DNA of 64,000 nucleotides, from assembly GCA_017562135.1 (NCBI GenBank), contig QEYB01001479.1, positions 1 through 64,000 on the forward strand, in the 5' to 3' direction. Position 1 is the stretch's first letter; each line of letters starts with the position of its first letter. Positions 50,101 through 62,700 of the stretch are shown piece after piece. Made by a program: the position numbers and the translations under genes. Below the pieces are notes generated by a model. The model saw only the letters and a program-made list of their open reading frames with translations, searched no databases and was not told where the DNA came from. This DNA comes from Dipylidium caninum. Taxonomy: Eukaryota; Platyhelminthes; Cestoda; Cyclophyllidea; Dipylidiidae.

Positions 50101-53100
50101 CAGACGGCAAGAGATAATAAAGAACCAATGATCATACTCGACTCTCATTTTTTATTTCTCGACACTCGCATTACTCCGCTTCTCAAAATACTTAGACTTC
50201 TGGAGGACCCTAAAACCTCTACATCCAAGCTGCCATTTTTGAGCTATCCTATCCACTAGTCTAGAAGTTCACATTGATATTAGGGTTAATGGCTTTTCAG
50301 AGCGTTCCGTGTCTACGAAATCGTAAACAGACCAGGAAGGCTCCTTGTTGACTTCTATACAACGAATTCCTCGAGACCAACTGCAAGTGCAGAGGCACAA
50401 AATAACATCATACAAAGAAGTGGGAAAACACTGGGTAATAAAAAAAAACAAAATCTGATGAATGCGGTAAGTAGGAAGACCTACAAGTTGCGCTCTGTCT
50501 CTACGTCCACACCTCTAAAAATAGCGGATTTATGAAAATAATGGTTAAATACATATACATACCTCATGAAGAAAATGGACCCACATTTTGGTGGGATGCA
50601 CGTTGACATCCAACGATGTGGTGGGCATATCCAGACTTAAATAGACGAACAGGGAGGCATTGGAGGAGGAAGTTGAGGCAGGTTGTGTCTGGCCAATGAA
50701 AAGCTGAGAGGCCCGGTGCGGTAGAAGAGCCGCATAGGCCGCCTCTATACCTCGTTTCACTGGGGGACATTCAACCAGCCGGTTGTTGACAAAGAGCACC
50801 AATTGAATTGATGGTGTCCCCTCTGTGGAGAGGAAAGAAAAACAAAAACTAAAACAGTGCTGCTCATATTATTTTAAGCAGGCTATTAAATACTACCCGA
50901 GGTGACTTTCCCAGGATTGGAGAGAAGTCCCTCGAATTTGAGGCCCAATTTTTCAACTGCTAGACGAACTGACGCAGCATCGAAGCCTTGATCGTGTGAT
51001 AGAGGCACAATATCATCCGCGGCCTTCTCGTTAAATACAGCACGGATGACATGAGTCTTGTCCCAGTCTTTTGATGTTCGGAGGTCTGGAGTGAAAAAAA
51101 AAGCATTATTATAAGATTTCGAGATGGAAGATAACGCAGGTACAAGAATCTAAACCTACCACCACCAGCGGTAATGGAGACGGCTCCCAGGCCCATTTTA
51201 CGGTCAAGTGAACGAAGAAAAAACCCACATTTCCCTGCGTAATGGAGGCTATACCTAACCGGAAAGCAAAGCACATCTGGTCAGTAAGAATTTGCGATGC
51301 CCGACAATTGTAAGGGGGAGGCCAGAATAAGAATACCTTACAGCCCCGTTAGACACCAGGCAAGTTGACATAAAATATTACTTTTTAAGTCAATACATTC
51401 GTAAAATGATGGTTTTAATCATAGATGGAAGGAATTCTTGTAACACGCTTCTGTCAAAGGTTAAAATACTAGTGGATGTAAGACGATAGAATATTACATG
51501 AGGTGGGCAAGACCGTGTTCGATAGCCCACGAATAAATGAGTGGTACTACCCTTCGACGCACAAGGCCTATGGAGACGGAAAGCCTAAATAACAACATTT
51601 ATTTCGATTTTAAATAATAAAGCCATAGTTTTCCGATCTCCAGTGAGATAACAGTGGCAAATTATGGAGCTCCGACAAACAACCTCCAATGGTAAAGGTA
51701 TCTGCGGACTCAAGACAAAGAAGATTGAATATTTTGGACACCTTTTAACACCTACGTAGAATATAATAAAGGTCGATCACAGCAGTTAGCAGAAAATAAC
51801 AGAGTGAGATGCGTGAGGTGGGAATATCAAGACGTAAAAGCCAGGAAATTAGAAGTAAATGGGAAAAACCAAAGCCAGTGAACAAAGGTTCTTTGAGATA
51901 TGAAAATATCACCAGCTATGCGTTAGTAATAAGCCCACATTCAATGCAGTGTGTCTTTCATGAAAGATTATGGTGAGATAACTTGCTGCTCGGCACAGAA
52001 TTACCAGGTTAGGAGCCAACCTACTGGATCACCTTTTCTCTGTCTTGAATAAATACCTCAAAATACAAGAAAACTCTTTATACCTAGCCACCACCTCAGC
52101 GACTCGTGTGAACTCTTCTCGAGGCGAGTTAAGAGCATCGCGGCGAGAGGGGAGGTTGAAAAATAAGTCCTCGGCTTGGACACAGGTGCCGGGGTTACCG
52201 GCGCAAGCTCGAGGTGTAGGAGTGGTGGCGGCAAGTGCGCCTTGGCTGTATTCTGCTCGGTAGGCATGAGTGTGGCCTGGCGGCCGTGATGTTACTATAA
52301 GACGTGAGGTTACGTAACTTAGACTGGCTAATGCCTCGCCACGAAAACCAAAGGTCCGGAGATGTGAGAGATCCTCGAAGTTCTAGGACAGGAAAAAACT
52401 AGTAGTTGTAAAATTAAAAGGCAGAAATATCAAGGCTGGATAATAAACTCTATGGTACCATTGGGGTTGGCAACTAAGGAATTGTGGAATTTAAATGGGA
52501 ATGAGGCTTCAATATTTTTGCTTAAAAATATAACACTAATCAAATAGTTATTGTCCGTTTTTGGCGATTACCTCTTTCACCATCGTTCATGCAGTGTCAC
52601 AATCCAACTTTCATAAAATCTCAGAACTTTGCTATCAATAAACTAAATTAATTGTAATTAGATATTATTAGCGTTATTAAAAACTTTACTATTTAGAGGT
52701 TATGCATGGAAAAACAAAATAAATGGCAGTCTGAGGAGGCAGAGTCGGGCCTATGTGACGGATCCCACCCCAGATCCCATCATTTTTGGCGAGTGACCCG
52801 AGAGGCGTGAGGCTTTGCGTCATCATGGTGGGCAACAACACCCTGACGATTTACCACTTCTGGCCGCCTTGCTTGAATTGCTTGCATCGCTCAGTTTGGT
52901 GAGTCGTTGAACGCACACGTTTGAATTGGTCGTTTGTTTGTTTGGTAAAAGTTCCCAGTGCAGAATACCTTTCTAATCCCGCCAGACTGAGAGCATGGTC
53001 TAATTTTAAGCGATTCGCTGCTTTTGGAGTCGTCTGGGCTGGTTCATTTTGCATTACCCACGATCTCTCCGGATTAACGTTGTTCTAAACTATCCACTTA

Positions 53101-54435
53101 GTCTCTTGACAGCCAAGCATTTTTAAATCTTCCTTTCGCCGCCTGTATACTATCCTCATTTGAACTTCTCCATGCTAAGCTATGACGATTTGAATCGACA
53201 AAGGCCTTGGTTGATGTGAGTCTCATCCGCTTCAACTGGACGGACGGCCAGATCGTTGAGCATTTTCCAGCGAAAAATCACCAGAAGGGAATACAACAAA
53301 TCTATTTTGACGACACTGTCTTTGTTCCTTCAAGACTTCACTCACATCTGCAACTTCGTGTGCCTGAAGTGCACAACTTGTTCTTCCATTTTAACTTGGG
53401 ATAAAACAAAACTACGAAACTAAATGGCATAGCTTTTGTACTAAATGAAAGATAGAAGTCCAAACAACAAGAAAAAAGCTGGGTAACGTAAATGTCAAAA
53501 AAACAAAAGAGAAGATAAATATCATCTGTGGGAAAATTCACAACCACTTAATTGCCGACACAATAATTACTTTACAAACCATCTTCCACAATGTACCCTA
53601 ACCATCGCTTCTTAGTCCTTTGCGACACTTTCAAGATAGCATAAGTTATTGTCTTAAGAAAAACAGGTAATAGGCAGGTTACCTTCAGTTTACTGGTTGT
53701 AAAACGCTGGCAGAGAATTGGCAAATCGTTGGAATAGATACCATAACCATCGTCCTGTACTTGAATCAACTTCAGCCCACCTGCACGAAGATATATCTGC
53801 AACATAATGCACTGAAGTAGTATTCATATGTCATACGCTAACTTTTCATAAACGTCAACAGTGGCACAAAGATGTTCTCTTCCACCTACACTACCGATAT
53901 TTTAGATTTTATACGTAAATGTACATTAATGGGAACAATGCGACTTATAAAGCGGAAGAGTAGAGATTAATTCTGTGTTTAATCAGATTAGCAACAGCTT
54001 ATCAAAAGAGCGTTCTTTATGTTAATGAAAATGTAAACAATTTTCGAGATGGGAACTGGAATTGTGCCGAAAATTACTGAATCGTGCCTACGCATACTTT
54101 CAAGTCACTAAAAACGGTTGACGGAGTATATATAGGGAAAAAAATAGTTGTTTATTCTGATAGACTGAGACAAAAGTTTAAGCGGTAAACGTCTCAAATT
54201 AAGAGCTACAATATCAAAAGATTGCGCAATTTCCAGATTCGGCCGCCTTCCGGTTGGTCCATATTAATCACCTGAATTGTGGTGCTACCGGCATCGAGGC
54301 TGTTTTCTATCAACTCCTTAACAGCATTACTGGGACGCTGAATCACTTCACCTGCAGCAATTTTGTTTACTACATCGCCAGGGAGGACTTGAATTCGTCT
54401 GGGTTCGACGGTGCCTTGGTCTCTTGAGAATCGGA
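47167..54435 (-). CDS. MLH1: MLH1, MutL-homologue DNA mismatch-repair protein
   Basis: MLH1 is the common subunit of eukaryotic MutL complexes, acting in nuclear mismatch repair and meiotic crossing-over. Exons, 5' to 3': 54435 (or 54422)-54272, 53796-53683, 52382-52084, 51254-51160, 51085-50897, 50822-50563, 49049-48608, 48561-48311, 47866-47787, 47743-47645, 47594-47167. All junction phases agree. The GHKL ATPase motifs are present: [20 protein letters not shown] with ENSLDAG, QDDGYGI, FTTSKLK and FGFRGEAL. The transducer domain holds NNRLVEC and DVNVHPTK. The linker has [14 protein letters not shown]. The C-terminal half shows [36 protein letters not shown] and NSWNWTVEN, ending KVFERC-stop; the invariant FERC tail marks MLH1. 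Length is about 805 residues (human 756). Introns of 43, 46, 50 and 74 bp sit among introns up to 1.5 kb. I saw nothing else in the larger introns. Confidence 0.93.
47361..47364 (-). other. MLH1: Frame break near the MLH1 C-terminus at a G4 run
   Basis: The frame reading [14 protein letters not shown] hits TGA just after the GGGG run, while the frame one base over continues [16 protein letters not shown] to the FERC stop. Dropping one G joins them. An alternative is a 61-bp intron, 47437-47377 (donor GTAGGC, acceptor CATCAG), which also keeps phase but lacks a pyrimidine tract. Confidence 0.7.
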
Positions 54436-54905
54436 CTGCGGAAAAAGGTTAAGAAGTCAGGGATGAAAAGAAGCCCACCACAATCACCACCACTAACCTC
54501 CATTAACAATGTGATTAACACTTACAAGCTAACCGGAAGTAAAATAATGGAAAATATTTTGGGATGTTGTCAACTGAGACCGTTGAAAAACTTTTAGTGC
54601 CGTCAAAATGGGCAAGACAAACAAGTGCTAAAGGAGACAAATTTAACAAACTATAATTTATTGTAATAAAGGAAAAGGACCTAACAGTACTACACAAACA
54701 AAGGAATGGCGCGATGATGCAAAGTAAATTTCCTTGTGAAAAAATTCAGAAGTTAACATTATAAATAAGTTCTCCGTAAATGGAAGTTTCTGCGTAGGAA
54801 GCGTGTGAGTATGGTGCCGAAGTCCGTTTTACAAGACTATTCCATCTGGCGGAAAAAGGATGGGAAAACGAAGAATATGAGTAATTAAGCATATTTGATG
54901 CACAC

Positions 54906-54933
54906 CTCTGTCCCATATGGCTTCACTATGCTC
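54906..54933 (-). CDS. MLH1: Candidate MLH1 first coding exon
   Basis: The minus strand reads TTTTTTTAG, then a 28-bp exon, then donor GTGTGC. The exon contains ATGGGACAGAG (ATG at 54916-54914), ending in phase 2. Joined to an acceptor at 54422 (CTCAAG before AGACC) it gives [20 protein letters not shown] in frame with the ATPase domain. A stronger acceptor at 54435 would need a phase-1 partner that I did not find. Confidence 0.4.
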
Positions 54934-55457
54934 CTAAAAAAGGGGAACAAGAAATGAGATATAAAATGTGAAAGCCAAGGAAAAACAAGCTCAAAAGGTC
55001 CAGAAACAAAGGTATTAAGAAACTAAGATGACGGCGAAATGGAGTGCAAAATATCTTCGGGTGTTACTAAACAGACATAACCCAAAGGAAAGTGGTAATA
55101 TAAGTTTAGCAACCAAGCCATTTCATGGGCGATAGGTGAAGAAAGGCATGGAGGGAAAAAGGATACTAAAGTAAATGGCATGCTAATCTCTGCAAATTAA
55201 ACATCCTTGAAGTCTGAATATCGCACGTCTCTATTAAAGTTAAACTGTATGACTGACTATTAATCATAGGACTGCACATATAGTATTTTTAAGAAAAGAG
55301 CAACTCTAAAGTAAACACAGCAGGAAGTCCAAAACGCTTTTAACTAAAACCAAAAGCACACCAAAAAGTTTCTGACGTCCAAACAAAGGTATTCAAGTGT
55401 ATTTTACGAAAAGTCCACTAATTGCTCAACCTCAACCATGATTACAAAAAACGCACC

Positions 55458-55525
55458 TAGAGAGAAGCCTCTGAAAGATTGCACTCGCCGCCGAACGCAA
55501 GTCTCGCGTTCGTGATTGGATTAAA
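55458..55525 (-). promoter_or_regulatory. MLH1: Probable MLH1 upstream exon or promoter patch
   Basis: CpG-rich patch with a minus-strand CCAAT box (55515-55519) and a perfect 7-bp inverted repeat, CGAACGC / GCGTTCG (55492-55498 and 55506-55512). A donor-like CTCTAG/GTGCGT follows on the minus strand at 55457. A non-coding first exon spliced to 54933 would fit. Confidence 0.4.
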
Positions 55526-55529
55526 CTCC

Positions 55530-56731
55530 AAAAATTTAGCCTAGGACAAATTGTCAGAGTCGCAAGAATAAAAGCAAAAAAATTGAGACCTTGTAATGCA
55601 TAAATGTACCGATATGTGGCCGCGGAGTATTTGGCTATACTTTACTGTTAGTTGTGCTCCCGCCCAAGATGCACTATTCAAATGGAGCACATATTAATCT
55701 CACTTCCGGCCTCCAAACGCAGAGAACCTGTCCCATTCTTTGTGGCGATAACATACCCTTCACAGAATCGACCTATATAAATCAAAAAACTTTTGATAAA
55801 GATTACGTGTCAGCTGTTAGTTATGCTTATTTAAATGTCAAATGTGTATAGGGTTTTATTTGTTGATACAATTAAGCATAATCAGTCACCACTTAAATGA
55901 CATTAATACCGCTAAAATCCTGCAAGTGTAAAGTAAGTTAAAGGCAGGTAAGAATATTAGGATGACGTGATCGGCTAGCGAAAGTTTGTTTTCAATAGAG
56001 TTGCTTTTCTTCTTGGTGCTGGTCACGGAAATGAAATCTTAGTCCTTTCACTTAGGCTCCGCCAGCGCATGGTTTTATGACCAATAGCAAATCTATAGCT
56101 TGCAGTCGGGAAATGTTAGGAATGCAATGAAAGGATCATCAATTAGGAAAATACCATATTTCATCGTAGATAGGTTTGCCTGTAAATTCACATCACTGAA
56201 CATGTGACCGAACTGAGGGTGAAAATTAGTTGACATGTGGTTATGGCTATGAAAGCTCCAGCGGACCTAGATGCAGCGCATCTATTTTACTCATGAATTT
56301 CCGCCCGCATTATTCCTCATTTACTAGCTTCCTTGTCCTCTTATTAGTTTTTAAATGAACGAAAAAGGCCTATAGTGTCAGCATTTGCTTTATTCAGCCT
56401 TGTATACTAATTCGTAAATTACTTGACGACCGCGATTAAATTTGTCCTAATAATTTACCCTTGTAAGGGTTGCTCCATACTGTGTGCGTAAATATGTTAC
56501 AAAACTAACCATTCACCTAAAATAATAAAACGTTTTTCATAAATGTTCCTAAATGCGACAAGGTGTAAAATACGTACTTCGTATGAGCGTCCCTGTATCA
56601 AATAGGAACAATTTTCTCTTGCCAATTGAACAAAACCAGAATATTCAAAGGATATTAAAAAATCGTCTCTACATTTGGCTTTAAATAGGGCTTTATTGTT
56701 GCCCTGCCCTTTATCATTTTGAAAGTATTAG
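55530..56731. other. Divergent intergenic region
   Basis: No supported gene. It lies between the MLH1 promoter patch and the first exon I can place of the plus-strand gene. An ATG frame at 56583 (MSVPVSNRNNFLLPIEQ) could be that gene's start, but its only donors are weak. A second one at 56231 (MAMKAPADLDAAHLFYS) is also possible. Confidence 0.4.
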
Positions 56732-59700
56732 CCTGTTACTAATTGTTTTCGCAACAAGCGTACATTTTTATTGCTTTGCAAAAATGTGCTAAATAAATTA
56801 AAGCTCTGTAGGCATGTCGTAAAAGTCGTACCTCATTTATAACTAGCTACGCATTTGCCTAACCGTACTCCTTTCAAGGTCGAGTGACTTTAATTCGCAC
56901 GAGAAATGCTGATTGTGGTTGAGCTATTAGATGAAACATTCTTGCAAATAAAATTTAGAGTAATTTCCAACATATCATGCCATACCTTTAGGATTACAAT
57001 ATCAATTCCTTTTTAAAAGCTATTTTTGTCTTTTTGCAAGTTCCCGATTCTTCAGGAATTGGATTAAATTATATCGACAATAGGTAGGTCTTCAATCTTT
57101 CCATAAATGTTAGCGGACATCATATGTGGCTACCTTACGATGGAAATATGTATGGTATCGACTTTTATAAAAAGCTTCCTGTAATCATATTGTTTTTGCG
57201 AATCAGGTTTGCCTTATCTTTTCATTTACGTCTTCACTAGGTTTTTCCCATCAAATGTTTTGAAAATATACCCATTAGAATCAGTCTTTCAATATTTTTT
57301 ATATGGAGTTGCAAGTTTGGGAAAAGTAAAGCCTTTTTGGCTCCTAATTATATGTTAGCTCGAATTACCTTATCACGTTTTAAATCAGCTTATCCTTATT
57401 AACTCATTTATTCTTACCGGCACGCGAAGGTAGGTTAGAAATAAATTAGCCTAACATTTCAGTCATATTACGCTGCTAAATAGTCATAAAGAAAAGGCGA
57501 ATTGTGATATTTTACGTGGTGTTTCCGAATTAGATCTTATATCTAGGGGCGAAGCCTTGTTAAGGTAAGATTTTTTAAAATATTCTTCAATTACTCATAA
57601 GATTCCTTGAGTTCCTTTACAAGCTTCCATGCTTTAATGGTCATTTCTATGAATTCGAGAATATCGAGGAAGAAAAGATTTTCCTAATCGTGATTCTGCC
57701 CACCTGTTTACGAAGGTACCAGGTCTCGAAATGCAACAATGATATTATTGAAGATCCGCTTATACCTTGGAAAAAAATAAAATATGTATATGTAGAGGAT
57801 AACTATCTATGCATTGAACATGTTCAGAAAAGCCTGTGAGTTCTAACCATTTTGCTTTGAGTTTTAAATTTGATTTAATTTGGCCATTTTAACCTAGATC
57901 ATCCGGGAGAAATAAGTTGGTAACAACGAGCTGGTTATGCCCATCCCATTGGCATGCTACAAATTTATGTTCTGAAGTTATTCATCAGCGTCTTTGGCAT
58001 CTATCTGAATATAAGCAGGAGGAGGGCACCTATAAAATTGATGTGAGTACATAAAAGTCTCCATGCATACGTAGAAAGGTCTTTAGTCTTGATACAATTT
58101 TTTAAAATGTCTATAATTAGTGGACATCAACTTACAGAGGATTAGTTTTTTTAATAACAACATGAATGAAGTGTTGTGAGGGAAGTAAGCTCATATTTCA
58201 TTTTTTTTTGCCACACAATGAAGTCAGCAATAAAGGCTAAGTATAGTGGACTTTTAGGAAAGATCTGTTTGGTAGTTTTTAGTATGAGATATTGAGAATT
58301 AAACTTACACGCCTTCGTTTCTCACTGAAGCATCAATTCCGAGTGTTCAGAATGGGAAAAAAGTTCTTTAGGTGAAAAGGCTTCATAAAACACAAAATCC
58401 TATTTTTATATCGAGCGACTTTTTTATGTTACTAGTTCGTCCTTCAACGAATCATAACTACTTAGAATGGTAGTTGCTTCACAAGGTATCAGCGAATCAT
58501 TACTGTTATGAGACTCATTTTCTATCACCCTATAAATTTAGTTCAGTGGTGAGAGCAAGGAAACAGTCGAGGCTGATTAGCTTTGTCTTGAACTCCTACC
58601 CCTCCACACTGTTGACTTTGAGAAAACGTTTTGGTGGAGAAGTAAAGGAAAAGTAGGAACGATGTTTTTAAGCATTAACGCTGGATGTGTGTTAAGTTGG
58701 CAAAGGTGAAATATAAAAAAAACATTTTGATTTAAACAACACATTGTATCTGCGGATATCCATTGCCCTAACAGTGATGGTTTGAATAAAATATTGAGGT
58801 ACTACTTATTCTCTTTTGTTCAACAGGCGTCAGAGCTTTGAACCCCGCTCAGAGACTGGAATCGGATTAGCCTAGTGACATGGGGTGCTAAATTTTTCTC
58901 TGTTGAATTGCTCTCAATTTCCATGTAATTGTTGTCGCAGAACATGCGTTTTGCTGTTTTTTTTTCCAACTCAAATCTCATGTTAAATACACGCGATGAG
59001 AAGGCAGGAGTTAAAATAATAAGCTTTCATTTGCAATGGCGTACTTATTTGCCGACGCTGTAGACTGTCGTAGTCAAGTAACTCTAAAGTTTCTTTTTCA
59101 TATACATAAAGAATACCCACGTAGTGTGAATGTGGTTATTTGTTGTCTACTAAATCTTTACGAACTGCCGAGAGCTTCGTTTTGTCTGGGTGACAGAATT
59201 CTACCGAGAAATAGATGATGAATTAAACAGAAGGGATAATTTACGACGGGTTGATCTCTATCAGTCGTCCCAGGCAAATTTAACTTGTTGGTCAAAACCT
59301 GTGCTTTTCGCTTGCCCTACATAGAGCAGTGGAAATTCGAGGAGACTTTTTGCCTTAAGACTTCGTGCACCATGCAGACCAAGGAAGGTTTTGAATTCTT
59401 ATCTTAGGAGAACCCAGCGGAAGCCCGCGTGTGCAGAGCCTTTGAGTTGTCTCGATGGCTGGAGAAGCACTACCCAGCCGAATCTAGTCGATTGACGCCA
59501 GTTCGTCTCGCCAGCGGTGACGGCGATGGACGCGACGAGGGCTGCGAGGACGGGAGTAAAAAGACGCCGCGAACTCGTCGACGTGATGCTCGCCGTGCTG
59601 CTCACCGCAGTCAAAAGACTTCGTGTCGTCTGACAGTAGCGGTGGAACGGACGGAGAGGACGGGCGAAACCAGTGGCCATCCTTCCCAATGGTCCGCAGC

Positions 59701-59752
59701 TCAAATCGCTAGCCGCTTTCAGCATATCACCGGTGACGAGTCAAAACGTTAG
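56732..59752 (+). CDS. Unrecognised multi-exon protein-coding gene with micro-introns (5' end not placed)
   Basis: Exon chain: 56732-56807, 56847-56878, 56992-57083, 57114-57206, 57241-57325, 57389-57429, 57463-57564, 57602-57715, 57898-58042, 59408-59752. Every junction is GT-AG and every phase agrees. Introns from 56992 on are 30, 34, 63, 33, 37, 182 and 1365 bp; the first two are 39 and 113 bp and less certain. Peptide landmarks in order: FLKAIFVFLQVPDSSGIGLN, GHHMWLPYDGNMYGIDFYKK, VFQYFLYGVASLGK, EKANCDILRGVSELDLISRG, RFLEFLYKLPCFNGHFYEFE, LVTTSWLCPSHWHATNLC, RLWHLSEYKQEEGTYKID, and ELSRWLEKHYP. The last exon is GC-rich and Arg/Lys-rich (RTRRRDARRAAHRSQK) and ends in TAG. Hydrophobic stretches in the middle could be membrane or buried helices. 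At least 374 residues are visible. I cannot name the family. It diverges from MLH1. Confidence 0.7.
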
Positions 59753-62700
59753 TTAAATTATGGAGTTAAATTGAAAACTTGCAAATACGTAATCCACGCT
59801 GACAGGTGTAGCGAATTTTTGGACCAGGTCTATTCCTGAAATTAACTGAATTTTACCATGTTTGAGTTAAAAAAATATTAGCTTAACCGCCATTTCGGCC
59901 TCGCACCACAGTTTATACTGGCAGTCCATGTATCTTCTTTGCCGCCATTTTTTTTGAACTTAACGCATTTTTTCAATACAATCCAGCCATGTCTATAGGG
60001 CAGCTAAGATTAAGTCCTGAGGTTCTCCGACTGGGAATCCAGACTGACGTTTAGCCCTCTATGGCCTAACGGGAACCTTACTCTCTTGTGACTGGTTACT
60101 TAAATTGACAACACCCCCTATTTCCTCCTTCCGTCCAACCGACTAGTTGTTAAGATGGCAGAAGAATGACATGTGGAGATATTATGAATTCACTGAGATT
60201 GAGATTTTCTCAAAAATTTTGTACGACAGCGACTAAAATGTTTAAGCCATATCTCATGCCAATGTGACAGAATTGCCGTTTGGTTCGGGGCCCTGACCCC
60301 AACTGCCGACTAAGGGACAAATGCACAAAACACCATTTTTGAATCAGAAAGATGGAGACGAGGGACCCGCATCTCTCCAATTATTTGCTCTTTTCCAAAG
60401 GCGACTGACTTGATATAACTGAGCCTCATTAAAAACTATCGTCAGACATGGAATCGGGCCCCTGACCTCTTAGAAATGTCTCTCTCCTATGCACCAAACC
60501 CCAAGACTTGTATTCCACTTATCACTTTATCCATAGATCCACCTAATAAACAAAAGGCTAACTTTTATAATTTTGAGTGAAGGACTTTATCTGACTGCAC
60601 TTAACCGCTTGGAAAACGCACTTCAGAAGGAACTTTGTGTTACGGCTGATTTTCATCTCCATTGGGCATGAATGAAGTCTTTTCGGATAAAACAGTGTTT
60701 CAGGTCATTTTGTGCGGGGAGGAGTTCAACAGGTTTTACATGATGCGTAACGAAGGCAAAAAACATTTATTAATATGGCTTTTGACTTCCTCTGCGTTTA
60801 ACATAAACTATCAGACAGAAAGAATTTTTCTTTTAATTTGGAGTTTTTTAATGCCTTTTTTGTGTGTAACTTACGTTTCAACGGGCTGTTTTGTGTGATG
60901 CATAACTCAGGGCTTGGATGCATCGCTTCTGCGCACCATGCGGTCCATTAATTAATAATGAGGAGACTATTAAAAATTATTTACACATATTTAATCACCT
61001 CTTCCAACTTCTCTAATGCACTTTCGCCAGGCCCCGTAGGCCCCTAAAAGTACATCTCTGTGCCAATTTTTTGCCTTTACCACTGACAATGACAGGCAAG
61101 CGAGGTGGTAGGGCCTACCGGCACTGGTGTTCACATCTCCTTTCCCGGTTTGTTGTTCCTCCCCCGTGAACAAGAGCTATAGCCAGTATGACCGCAGTTA
61201 CTGCAAAGACACTGTCTACAAAATCTGTTTGATGAGACAATGCGTGTTCCCACTTGAAGGTGAAAAGTTGGATAAAAGTACATAAAAAACCATGGATGCC
61301 AAGATTACGGGTAGTATAGGCTAAGTTAATGTACCGACTTTATTAAGTTAACTTTTTTTGAATAAGATTTGGGCCTTAGCCCATTGGCGCACTTTGTCTA
61401 CTCCCTTAGGAGGCCACCTTGAAAAACTACTAAATTTATCCCACTGCTAATTACACTTGATACCGTCGGGGTGATGGTTAGATGCATATCGTGTCGCTGT
61501 TGGCAATAATTTTCGCAGTAGGGAATATGAAAGTCAAGGTCAAACCAGGTCATTTCACGACATGATGGTTGAGCAACTCACGGTTCAGGTGTAGAGTCAA
61601 AAAAATTGGAGGATTAAAATGAAATATGGGGAGCGAGAAGGGCATACACACTTTGTCCGCTGACAACTACCCTCCTCGTCCTCTGCGCTACTTATTTTAT
61701 GGAATTAAATTTATGGGTGTTTGCACGATTGTGTGTAGGGTGGTAGAAATGCGGCCGAGGCGTTGCGACACTTTAGAGGGGAAACACCTAAAACACGCGA
61801 ATCGAATACCAACACAAACACACAGCCACACATAAATGCTACAAAAGCACAGCAGGCATGTTCTGCTGCTGAATCACCCTGACATGGCTCTTTCCAATCC
61901 CCGCCCTCCCCCAATCGCAGCGCCCTCTAAGGGCGGGTGGCGGTTGAGTGTCACGCAAACACTTTGACGGCCGGATGACCCGAACCGTTGAAACACCGAT
62001 TTCCAGTCCCCCACGCCCCCCCGCCGGCAACAGTCCACCCTCTCTGCCGTCCTCCCTCCAGCGTGTCACCACGTATGACCGAAAAAGAGTGCCATCAAGA
62101 AGTCTTCCGCTCGTGAGCGGATAACAATGGTGCCCTCTTTTCTGCGTGACGTCCATAGCGCATCGTAACACTTAGAGTTCGGAAATAAGGTAGGAATATT
62201 AACGTCTTTAGGCAGTCGGTTTTCACTTATTCCTGTCCTGACCGTCATCGTGCTTGTCACCAACTTTCCAGGCGAATACCATTTGGGTGAAATAGGGGAA
62301 AGAGCTTTGGAAGGCACAAAAGAAGATAGCCATTGTAAATTGCATTAAAGCACAACATTTGCTACAAATTGTCTGACCAGTTGTTTCCCTAGTCAAGATT
62401 GTCCTCTTGCTGACAAAACAGTGTGCCTGATGAATCACGAACTGAAAGGAGTGGGGAAAAGTAAACACAGGTGCCAGAGGCATTCGCTCCAAACCCGCCT
62501 CCATTATGCACGCAACCTTTTGGGGATGGTTTAAAGTGTGATTGGACGCATTCATTAAGGAAGGACAACGTACATTCACCCCCCCTCCCCATGTCCATAA
62601 AACGTCGATTCTTCTTGAAGCTAACTTGAATGAATAAAATTGTTTCCACTTACTTCTACTGAAGTATTGAGAAAAGGACAACTCGGAGTCGGTCACAGTT

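Noticed and set aside
59399..59725. 108-residue minus-strand frame resembling a mitochondrial leader with a hydrophobic segment
   Set aside because: The plus strand offers a good acceptor at 59407, a phase match to 58042 and a clean stop. I prefer that reading but keep the doubt as a finding.
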